Shown in pieces: positions 49,421 through 56,241 of a DNA stretch of 56,241 nucleotides. This DNA is from Bacteroidales bacterium (GTDB taxonomy: Bacteria > Bacteroidota > Bacteroidia > Bacteroidales > UBA3824). The DNA lies in the NCBI GenBank assembly GCA_016293845.1, contig JAEDDH010000024.1:1-56241 (forward strand), given 5' to 3'. Within the stretch, counting starts at the first letter, position 1; every line of letters begins with the position of its first letter. A program made the position numbers and the translations under genes. Below the pieces are notes generated by a model. That model did not search any database and was not told the origin of the DNA. It worked only from the letters and a program-made list of their open reading frames with translations.

Positions 49421-50821
49421 ATGAATTTCAAGAATCTATCCTTAGGTAAAAAGATAACACTTGCCGGCGTATTGTTTTTGATGCCGATATTTATAGTGTG
49501 TATGTTTAATATCTACAAAGTGCGCACTATGCAGCAGTTATATATTTCGCTCGATGTGGCTTACCGCGCAATGTCTGAGCAGGCAGCTGAGGCTCATTCG
49601 TATTTTTTGATGGCATCGTTAGAAAGCGACCCTCAAACTGCTAAATCGTTGATAACCAAAGCAGAATCCAATATAAACAAAATCAGCGAACTTGCTCGTA
49701 ATTCCGAAGTGCTTGGCACTGAGATCACCGATGAAGCTAAGTCGCTTGTTTTGACTTACGGTTCATTGTCGCGCACCTCTGCCGCTCAGCTTGCCGAACT
49801 TGCGCAACGTTTAGAGTCTGACTGCCTTACTGGTATCGAAAGCCGTGTAACCGAAGTTTGCGAGTGGGTAAAACGCTCCAACACCGAGCAGGCGATTGGT
49901 TATATACTCTGTATCGCCATTGGTCTTTTTACACTTTTAACTCTTGTGGGCAAAATTATCCGCCCCATCGACGACACCGTAAAACACACATCTACAGTTA
50001 CTGGCGGCGATTTGCGTGCCACATTGTTGTCAAATGGAGCTACCGACGAGGTGGGCCGTCTGCGCAGTTCGGTGTCGCGGCTTACCAACTTTTTGCGCGA
50101 TACATTCGGCTCAATAGGTTCTGAGGTAGGTAACATTGCAGAGGCATCATCGTTTTTGAAATCATCAGCCCGCGATATACGCTCTAAGGCTGTCAATATT
50201 TCAGAATCTACCAACGAAGTGGGAGCATCTATCGAAGAGTTTGCCGCATCAGTAGAACAAAACTCTCACAACTCTGTGTCGGGTGCTCAAATGGCAGATG
50301 CGGCTTTGACATCGGTTTCGGAGTGCAACAAGTCGGCTTTGCAAACAGTATCGGCAATAAACGAGATTACCGACCGTATTTCTATCATCAACTCCATAGC
50401 TTTTCAAACCAACATACTTGCCCTCAACGCCGCTGTAGAGGCATCAAGGGCGGGCGAATCGGGTAAAGGATTTGCCGTGGTGGCTTCGGATATACGCAAA
50501 CTTGCCGAGCGTAGTGCATTGGCAGCCAAAGAAATCAACGCTGTGAGTGTTACAGGAAGCCAAGCTGCGCGTACAATGCAGAATGTGTTTACAAAAATAC
50601 TCCCCGAGATAAGCAAGACAGCCGATTTGATACGCGAAATATCCGCATCGAGCCAAGAACAAGCCGCCACGTGTTCGAGAATCAACACCGCCGTGCAGAA
50701 TTTAACCCAAGTAACCCGCAATTTTGCTGGCATAGCCGACGAAGTGGCCGAAAACAGCGCCATACTTCTCCAACGTTCCGAAGAACTCTCAGAAGCGATA
50801 AGCTATTTTACGACGGAATAA
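49421..50821 (+). CDS. Methyl-accepting chemotaxis-type receptor 2
   Basis: 466 residues from ATG 49421; the frame extends upstream into receptor 1 but that part is out of frame with any family start. TM1 at about 13-32 (LAGVLFLMPIFIVCMFNIY), sensor of about 130 residues, TM2 at about 165-185, HAMP (IIRPIDDTVKHTSTVTGGDL), signalling tip NSIAFQTNILALNAAVEASR with GKGFAVVASDIRKLAERSAL. The sensor differs from receptor 1, so the pair likely detects different cues but shares a partner. Tandem spacing of 4 bp indicates one operon. Confidence 0.92.
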   Translation: MNFKNLSLGKKITLAGVLFLMPIFIVCMFNIYKVRTMQQLYISLDVAYRAMSEQAAEAHSYFLMASLESDPQTAKSLITKAESNINKISELARNSEVLGTEITDEAKSLVLTYGSLSRTSAAQLAELAQRLESDCLTGIESRVTEVCEWVKRSNTEQAIGYILCIAIGLFTLLTLVGKIIRPIDDTVKHTSTVTGGDLRATLLSNGATDEVGRLRSSVSRLTNFLRDTFGSIGSEVGNIAEASSFLKSSARDIRSKAVNISESTNEVGASIEEFAASVEQNSHNSVSGAQMADAALTSVSECNKSALQTVSAINEITDRISIINSIAFQTNILALNAAVEASRAGESGKGFAVVASDIRKLAERSALAAKEINAVSVTGSQAARTMQNVFTKILPEISKTADLIREISASSQEQAATCSRINTAVQNLTQVTRNFAGIADEVAENSAILLQRSEELSEAISYFTTE

Positions 50822-50852
50822 AAATGGTGAAAGAATTTTTGTGTAAGATTAT

Positions 50853-50880
50853 TTTGTGGACAAAATTTTTTATACCTTTG
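50853..50880 (+). promoter_or_regulatory. Promoter of the P-type ATPase gene (TTTG-N16-TACCTTTG)
   Basis: TTTG 50853-50856 and TACCTTTG 50873-50880, 23 bp before the ATG. Confidence 0.6.
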
Positions 50881-50903
50881 CACCACAAATTTAAAACTGC
50901 AAA

Positions 50904-53699
50904 ATGTCAAACCATCAACATTATTCAGGTCTCACCGACGCTCAGGTGGTTGAGAGCCGTAGATTGAACGGCGAAAATATTCTTAACCCGCCCAAGAAAG
51001 AATCATTTTGGGACGTTCTCAAAAAAGTGTTAAAACATTGGATTCCAATTGCTATGGCTGTGCTTACCGTGGGTGCAGTGGTGGTGGCGGCGTTTTTGGG
51101 TGGACATTGGGCTATGCCTACCGTTATGGTTGTTTCGTGGCTGCTGATTGTGGTGGTGGGCGTGTTTGGAGGTTTCAACGACCCTCTTTTCAAAATTTTG
51201 ATTACCGCCTTTATACTCTCAATTGGCATTGCTATTTACGAATTTGAGATAGAAAACGCCAGTATATCAACATTTTTTGAACCTGTGGGCATCATAGTGG
51301 CACTGCTGCTTGCCTCAGGCGTGGCGTATCTGTTGGAAAAGAAAAACGAAAAAACTTTTCAATCGCTCAACCAAGTAAACGACGATACCCTTGTTAAAAC
51401 CATAAGAAACAACAATGTATGCCAAATTCCTCGCCGCGAAGTTGTGGTGGGCGACATAGTGATTTTGGAACAAGGTGAGGAAATCCCTGCCGACTGTCAA
51501 TTGCTTGAAAGCCTTAATCTTATAGTAAACGAATCGTCGCTAACTGGCGAAATGCAAGCCAACAAGTTTGCCGACCAATCTAAAAACGACCCCGAAGCCC
51601 CGTACCCGTCGTATCAAATTATGAAAGGTACCACCATTATTGAGGGCTACTGCACCGCCGAGGTGTTTCGCGTGGGCGACAAAACCGAAAGTGGCAAGGT
51701 GTTTAAAGCCGCGCAGGTGGACGAGGGCGACCCCACTCCGCTGAGCGAAAAACTCGACGCGCTTGCCGACAAAATCACAAAGGCAAGTTATTTTGTGGCA
51801 GGTTTGATTATTGTGGGTCGCTTGGTAACGTATTACTTCACTATTGACGGCGGTTTTGACTGGCTTGATTTGCTATCGTATATACTTAATACAGTGATGA
51901 TTGCCGTTACGCTGATAGTGGTGGCAGTGCCTGAGGGTCTGCCTATGAGCGTTACTCTTTCGTTGGCGTTCAGTATGAAAAAACTGATGAACGAAAACAC
52001 TCTGCCCCGCACAATGCACGCTTGCGAAACTATGGGTGCGGCGTCGGTAATTTGCACCGACAAAACGGGTACCCTTACGCAAAACAAAATGCAGGTAGCG
52101 GATATGCAACTTTCTGATATTGAGGAAAATCTGCTTGCCGAAATGATTGCTGTAAACTCTACCGCAAACCTTGATTTGTCGAGCCCCACCAACCTCAAAC
52201 CTATTGGTAATCCCACCGAGGGCGCATTGCTGCTTTGGCTTGCCGAAAAACAATTCAACTATCAGACTATCAGAGAGAATACCGACATCATCGACCGTTT
52301 GCCGTTCTCTACCGAAAACAAATATATGGCCACCATTGTAAAATCGCAAGTCCTTGGCAAACAGGTACTTTATCTAAAAGGTGCACCAGAAATTGTGCTT
52401 GGTTTTTCGGATTTGACCGAAAGCAAGAAAGACGAATATTTGCAAAAACTGTCGGAGTTTCAGAGCCGTGCATTCCGCACATTAGCATTGGCTTACAAAG
52501 AGTTAGACGATAACGAAACCGCATTTGAAAACGGAAAACTCAATATCCAAAACCTCCATTTTGCAGGCATTTTTGCCATTTCCGACCCAATACGTGTTGA
52601 CGTGGCAGATGCTATAAAATCTTGCACATCGGCGGGAATACAAGTAAAAATTGTAACCGGAGACACATCATTGACAGCCAAAGAGATAGGTCGTCAGATA
52701 GGACTTTTAAACGATACCGACAGCGACCAAGCCATCTTAACGGGAACAGAGTTTGCCGCAATGAACGACGAAGAAATCACCGCAAAACTGTCAACATTGA
52801 AGATTCTATCACGTGCACGTCCGCACGACAAGGAACGACTTGTAAAACTCTTAAAACGAGCCGGTTATGTAGTAGCAGCAACAGGCGACGGCACCAACGA
52901 CGCTCCTGCCCTCAATGCCTCTGATGTGGGTCTTTCGATGGGCGATGGCACTTCGGTGGCCAAAGAATCATCGGATATGACCATTCAAGATAATTCGTTT
53001 GCCACCATTAGCAACGCTGTAATGTGGGGACGTTCGCTCTACAAAAACATTCAGCGGTTTATAATGTTTCAAATGACTATCAACGTGGTGGCGTGCCTAA
53101 TAGTGCTTATCGGTGCGTTTATTGGCACACAGTCGCCGCTAACGGTTACGCAGATGCTGTGGGTCAACCTTATTATGGACACATTTGCTGCCATTGCTCT
53201 TGCATCGCTGCCGCCATCGTCAGACGTTATGAAAGAGAAACCTCGAAAGATAACAGATTTTATCATCTCCAAATCTATGAGGCGTAGTATTTTTGGCGTG
53301 GGACTCCTCTTTACCGCTATTTTGCTTGGTATTCTTACAATTATGCAACGCGCCGACATCACTTGTATGGCCGATTTTTTGAGTTTCAATTACGGAGCCT
53401 ACAACGGTTTGAGCGATTACGAACTGAGCCTGTTTTTCACCATTTTTGTGATGCTGCAATTTTGGAATATGTTTAATGCCAAGGCCTTTATGACAGGCAA
53501 ATCGGCATTCCACTATCTCAAAAACAGCAGAGGTTTCTTACTAATTTCGGCAGTGATTTTTATAGGTCAGATACTTATAGTGGAAATCGGCGGACAGATG
53601 TTTAACGTTACCCATCTTGCTATAAATGATTGGATTACCATCATTTTGGCTACTATGCCTGTGATGATTGTGGGTGAAATCAAGCGCAAATTTGCATAA
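50904..53699 (+). CDS. Calcium-transporting-type P-type ATPase (P2B/PMCA-like)
   Basis: 931 residues, full length. Actuator motif SSLTGEMQANK, phosphorylation site VICTDKTGTLTQNKMQV (Asp386), nucleotide-domain KGAPEIVL, hinge ATGDGTNDAPALNASDVGLS. TM helix 4 carries PEGLPMSVTLSLAFSMKKLM, the PEGL motif of calcium pumps, and TM6 has NLIMDTFAAIALAS, as in plasma-membrane Ca2+-ATPases. Ten hydrophobic segments are recognisable. It should export Ca2+ (possibly Mn2+) from the cytoplasm. Monocistronic with its own promoter. Confidence 0.93.
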   Translation: MSNHQHYSGLTDAQVVESRRLNGENILNPPKKESFWDVLKKVLKHWIPIAMAVLTVGAVVVAAFLGGHWAMPTVMVVSWLLIVVVGVFGGFNDPLFKILITAFILSIGIAIYEFEIENASISTFFEPVGIIVALLLASGVAYLLEKKNEKTFQSLNQVNDDTLVKTIRNNNVCQIPRREVVVGDIVILEQGEEIPADCQLLESLNLIVNESSLTGEMQANKFADQSKNDPEAPYPSYQIMKGTTIIEGYCTAEVFRVGDKTESGKVFKAAQVDEGDPTPLSEKLDALADKITKASYFVAGLIIVGRLVTYYFTIDGGFDWLDLLSYILNTVMIAVTLIVVAVPEGLPMSVTLSLAFSMKKLMNENTLPRTMHACETMGAASVICTDKTGTLTQNKMQVADMQLSDIEENLLAEMIAVNSTANLDLSSPTNLKPIGNPTEGALLLWLAEKQFNYQTIRENTDIIDRLPFSTENKYMATIVKSQVLGKQVLYLKGAPEIVLGFSDLTESKKDEYLQKLSEFQSRAFRTLALAYKELDDNETAFENGKLNIQNLHFAGIFAISDPIRVDVADAIKSCTSAGIQVKIVTGDTSLTAKEIGRQIGLLNDTDSDQAILTGTEFAAMNDEEITAKLSTLKILSRARPHDKERLVKLLKRAGYVVAATGDGTNDAPALNASDVGLSMGDGTSVAKESSDMTIQDNSFATISNAVMWGRSLYKNIQRFIMFQMTINVVACLIVLIGAFIGTQSPLTVTQMLWVNLIMDTFAAIALASLPPSSDVMKEKPRKITDFIISKSMRRSIFGVGLLFTAILLGILTIMQRADITCMADFLSFNYGAYNGLSDYELSLFFTIFVMLQFWNMFNAKAFMTGKSAFHYLKNSRGFLLISAVIFIGQILIVEIGGQMFNVTHLAINDWITIILATMPVMIVGEIKRKFA

Positions 53700-53739
53700 G
53701 TAAATGCATTATTTTTTACTTTTTTAATATTATTTTACA

Positions 53740-53747
53740 TATTTTTG
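53740..53747 (+). promoter_or_regulatory. Promoter -7 box of the TsaC/YciO-like gene (TATTTTTG)
   Basis: Exact TAnnTTTG, 40 bp before the ATG at 53788. Confidence 0.55.
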
Positions 53748-53787
53748 CGTTTAATTTTGCATCGGAAATCATAATCGAAAACACGTT

Positions 53788-54411
53788 ATGGGACTTTTAT
53801 TAAAAATACATCCTGACACACCGCCTTTGCGCTTGATTCTCAAAGCGGTAGAGATTCTCCAAGACGATGGGGTGATTATCTATCCCACCGACTCAGTGTA
53901 TGCCCTTGGGTGCAGTATGAACAGCAAAAAAGCCCTCGAACGTCTTGCCCGTTTCAAAGGCATAAAATTAGATAAGGCGTGGTTTTCGTTTATTTGCAAA
54001 GATTTGGCTGACATTTCGGAATACACTATGCCGTTGGATACCAAGGTTTTCAAACTTTTGAAAAAGAACACTCCTGGTCCGTTTACCTTTATTTTGCCAG
54101 CAAGCAAAAAAATTCCGCGCATTTTTGATAATTCGCGCAAAACGGTGGGTCTGCGTATTCCCGACAGCCAAATACTCCACGATATTGTTGAAAATCTCGG
54201 CAATCCACTCTTAACCACATCTATCGTGGACGACGACGACGGGATTGTTGAATACATAACCGACCCCGAACTTATTTGGGATCGCTACAAAAACTCTGTT
54301 GACCTCATTATCGACGGCGGCTACGGCAACAACGACCCCACTGCCGTTATCAACTGCATAGGCTCTGAAATTGAGGTTATCCGCGAGGGAATCAAGGAGT
54401 TGGAGTGGTAA
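53788..54411 (+). CDS. TsaC/YrdC/YciO-family protein (threonylcarbamoyl-AMP synthase-like)
   Basis: 207 residues. ILQDDGVIIYPTDSVYALGC carries the conserved PTDSVYALG loop, then KKALERLARFKGIKLDKAWF, FKLLKKNTPGPFTFILPASK (PGP-T--L signature) and VGLRIPDSQILHDI, with a late LLTTSIVDDDDG. TsaC proteins make threonylcarbamoyl-AMP for the t6A tRNA modification. The KRxxGR-like residues that complete the TsaC active site read FKGIKLDK here (basic signature incomplete), so assignment to the YciO branch, whose role is less certain, is equally possible. Confidence 0.85.
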   Translation: MGLLLKIHPDTPPLRLILKAVEILQDDGVIIYPTDSVYALGCSMNSKKALERLARFKGIKLDKAWFSFICKDLADISEYTMPLDTKVFKLLKKNTPGPFTFILPASKKIPRIFDNSRKTVGLRIPDSQILHDIVENLGNPLLTTSIVDDDDGIVEYITDPELIWDRYKNSVDLIIDGGYGNNDPTAVINCIGSEIEVIREGIKELEW

Positions 54412-54414
54412 ATC

Positions 54415-55251
54415 TTAACGAATTTTGATTTTGCAATCGGCAGTAACGTTTTGCGTAACCTTTGGCAAACCCGTGCAGACTATGTGCGAGCGTTCTTTGG
54501 CGTTGAGCACCAGTGTGGTGGTGGCTTTAAAAAACGCATCCGAACGTCCTGCGGCATCTATCTTGGCATCGCGACTTTCGTAGCCAATACCTTCAAAACG
54601 GCTTTCTCCCGAAATATTGAGCATAAACACACCCGTTTTGCCTGAGGCGTTGAGCCGCGATTTATTGGTGAGGGTAATGTCTGATACATCGGAAGTTACA
54701 TTATAAATGCGTGTCACCGACGAATCGGCAACAATTTTAAGTTTTTGAATTTTTCCCGAAATATCCGCACCGCTGTTTTTGGTGAGATTGGCCGAGAGAG
54801 TTTCGCACGAAATTGTGCCTTCAAAATCGCTGCTGTCGTCGGCTCTTAGACCAAAAGATTTAAGAGTGTTAGGGTCGGAATATTTTACAAAGGCGTTTCC
54901 GCTAATAGTAATTCGCTCAATGGGTTGCGCCGTGGTTATAACAATTTCTTGGTCAATTATAGCCTTGTGGATATTGGCAGGTCCGGGGGTAAAATTCAAC
55001 TGCGCCCGTCCGTTTTGATAAACAGAAAGCACACCAGCCTTTACCTTTACTACAAGACTTTTGTGTCCATCGTCATCGGCAGTTACCTTGATAGAATTTT
55101 CCTTTCCGCGCACTACCGTAACTTTAAGCATATCCGCCACAATAATTTTCTCAAAAATCGGCAATGATTTTTCCTTAATAGTAATCTTTGGCTGTGCGTT
55201 AACCGTCACGACGGACAGCAACAGAAGTATTGAAAAAATGATTTTGGACAT
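54415..55251 (-). CDS. DUF2807 (GIN-domain) secreted protein
   Basis: 278 residues from ATG 55251. Signal peptide MSKIIFSILLLLSVVTVNAQ, then the typical two-part beta-solenoid of DUF2807 (IKVTADDDGHKSLVVKVKAG; ERITISGNAFVKYSD; SKGDFE-like S-x-S ladders such as SDISGKIQKLKIVADSSV-type repeats and SRLNASGKTGVFMLNISGES). These exported proteins are common in Bacteroidota, role unknown. The frame is open to 55296, but the -7 box at 55301-55294 puts transcription start inside that extension, so 55251 is chosen. Convergent with the TsaC/YciO gene, 3 bp apart. Confidence 0.85.
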   Translation of the reverse strand: MSKIIFSILLLLSVVTVNAQPKITIKEKSLPIFEKIIVADMLKVTVVRGKENSIKVTADDDGHKSLVVKVKAGVLSVYQNGRAQLNFTPGPANIHKAIIDQEIVITTAQPIERITISGNAFVKYSDPNTLKSFGLRADDSSDFEGTISCETLSANLTKNSGADISGKIQKLKIVADSSVTRIYNVTSDVSDITLTNKSRLNASGKTGVFMLNISGESRFEGIGYESRDAKIDAAGRSDAFFKATTTLVLNAKERSHIVCTGLPKVTQNVTADCKIKIR

Positions 55252-55293
55252 AATAATATGCAACCTATAACAATTGTTTTTCATGTTCATGGG

Positions 55294-55301
55294 CAAAGGT
55301 A
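55294..55301 (-). promoter_or_regulatory. Promoter -7 box of the DUF2807 gene (TACCTTTG)
   Basis: Exact TAnnTTTG reading toward the gene, 43 bp before ATG 55251; it decides the start codon choice. Confidence 0.6.
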
Positions 55302-55376
55302 ATGGTTTGGTTTTTATTCTCCAAATTTAATTTTTTCTTTTAACAACATTGAATTATTAATTGATACGGTTAACGA

Positions 55377-55924
55377 TTAATAATACAGATAATAGTTTGA
55401 AATACGTGTAGTTGGCAGAAACTCTTTATTGATATAGTTCTTGTGGATTGTGATTTTGTGGTTTTCGTCACGGTCTATCTTAAAGAAAAAGAACCGAGTG
55501 TCGCTATAACGGTAGTCTACACTGATACAATAATCATATTGTTGGTAAATGTTGTCGATGTTTTTTGAAAAGTTTTGACATATAGTTCAAATTCTGTTTT
55601 TGGATAGATTGCAGATATTTTGAGTAATAATATCGAACCCAAGAATCAAACGGCTTATCTTCGTTTCTAAATCTTAACTCTTCCTTATTTGATAAATGTG
55701 TTTTTTAATCAACAATATAATCCTTTAACTTTGAATCATAACGACCTTGCCAATACAATATGCCATACGAGCGGCACACATATCTAAACCCAATAACAAT
55801 AGCGTTAAGTGAATTTGGAACACTTAACTCACCGCCGTTTTACCACAAAATAACGACACTATTGGTTTATGCAACAAGATATTAGCAATAACATAATATT
55901 TAATATAATGAGCCGTTTTTTCAT
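55377..55924 (-). pseudogene. Decayed lipoprotein gene
   Basis: Minus-strand ATG 55924 gives a clean lipoprotein signal (MKKRLIILNIMLLLISC then CINQ) and an immediate stop. Coding then continues in shifting frames: SVPNSLNAIVIGFRYVCRSY and GILYWQGRYDSKLKDYIVD, EELRFRNEDKPFDSWVRYYY with SKYLQSIQKQNLNYMSKLFK, and finally NIDNIYQQYDYCISVDYRYS ending RISNYYLYY-stop at 55377. At least three frame changes or stops are needed to join them. The pieces read as one ~180-residue protein of unknown family. Confidence 0.65.
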
Positions 55925-56050
55925 TTTGCATTCAACTATTGATATTTACGCTACAAATATTATGATTGTTTTCCGCTGTTACAAAACAGAAATGGCATAT
56001 TGTCATCGGTTTTGATAATAAAACCGTGGGCGAGGAGCGGAGTATAAGAA

Positions 56051-56241
56051 TTACAACTTTTCGATTTCGTCAATGGAAAGTTGGGTGATTTTGGAAATTA
56101 AATTGATATCAAAACCTTCGGCTTTCATACGCTTGGCGGTTTCAAGTTTTTCGGACTGTGCACCTTCTGCTCTGCCTTTTGCCATTCCTTGTGCAATACC
56201 TTGTTCCATTCCCTCCATAATGCCTTCGATGCGGCTGGAAT
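56051..56241 (-). CDS. Rpn-family PD-(D/E)XK nuclease/transposase, C-terminal end (cut by window edge)
   Basis: The last 63 codons, reading SRIEGIMEGMEQGIAQGMAK, GRAEGAQSEKLETAKRMKAE and GFDINLISKITQLSIDEIEK plus Leu-stop. The EGMxxGxAxG repeat followed by AxxMKxxGFDINxISKxTxLSxDEIExL is the standard end of Rpn recombination-promoting nuclease/putative transposase proteins of Bacteroidota; the catalytic domain lies beyond the window. The interval 55925-56050 shows nothing else. Confidence 0.85.
   Translation of the reverse strand, partial: SSRIEGIMEGMEQGIAQGMAKGRAEGAQSEKLETAKRMKAEGFDINLISKITQLSIDEIEKL

Overview
The window reads as a chromosomal segment of a member of the Bacteroidota, most likely order Bacteroidales. 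Start-proximal regions repeatedly carry the Bacteroidota -7 box TAnnTTTG (rpmH also has a TTTG 19 bp upstream). Shine-Dalgarno sequences are generally absent. The gene content also fits: OmpH-like lipoprotein, DUF5606, FISUMP lipoprotein, BspA-type repeat fragments, a decayed TonB-dependent receptor, CHU_C-like C-terminus, NADP-malic enzyme fused to a phosphotransacetylase-like domain. No tRNA, rRNA, CRISPR array or intact IS transposase was found.

Layout. 1-4.2 kb: hisC, a BspA-like fragment and a GH3 glycosidase lipoprotein. 4.2-4.8 kb: a graveyard with the tail of an ABC exporter and the head of an HlyD-like protein. 4.8-10.4 kb: a vWA-domain lipoprotein, a probably frameshifted membrane protein and two sensor histidine kinases. 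10.4-16 kb: glycosyltransferase, OmpH-like lipoprotein, DUF5606 protein, large lamin-tail-domain surface protein. 16-25.7 kb: housekeeping (carB with a leader that looks like an attenuator, pdxJ, a CBS protein, rpmH, PpiD-like chaperone, xseB-xseA). 25.7-32.5 kb: YifB ATPase, then accessory DNA: an ATPase/nuclease-like gene between two 143-bp direct repeats, a secreted Hint-domain protein, HigBA, several very small genes, and an XRE regulator behind a structured RNA. 33-35.3 kb: malic enzyme. 35.4-42.7 kb: lipoprotein, two-TM protein, a very large actin/Hsp70-fold ATPase and a tubulin/FtsZ-like protein. 42.7-45.4 kb: secreted protein and FISUMP lipoprotein with a long structured 5' leader. 45.7-56.2 kb: htpG, two chemoreceptor-like proteins, a calcium-type P-type ATPase, a TsaC/YciO-family protein, a DUF2807 protein, a decayed lipoprotein gene and the end of an Rpn-family nuclease gene.

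The most interesting items are: (1) a tubulin-like gene immediately followed by an 1138-residue actin-fold ATPase under one clear promoter, a possible two-filament or NTPase-switch system not recognised here; (2) a pseudoknot-containing RNA ending in a terminator-like stem upstream of a small XRE gene; (3) a carB leader with a short reading frame, a U-rich tract and a terminator whose 5' arm contains the leader stop codon, resembling pyrBI-type attenuation; (4) direct repeats carrying 17-bp inverted repeats that bracket an ATPase gene; (5) an intrinsic terminator encoded inside a signal-peptide coding sequence. All calls come from reading the sequence; no database search was run, so family names rest on remembered motifs.
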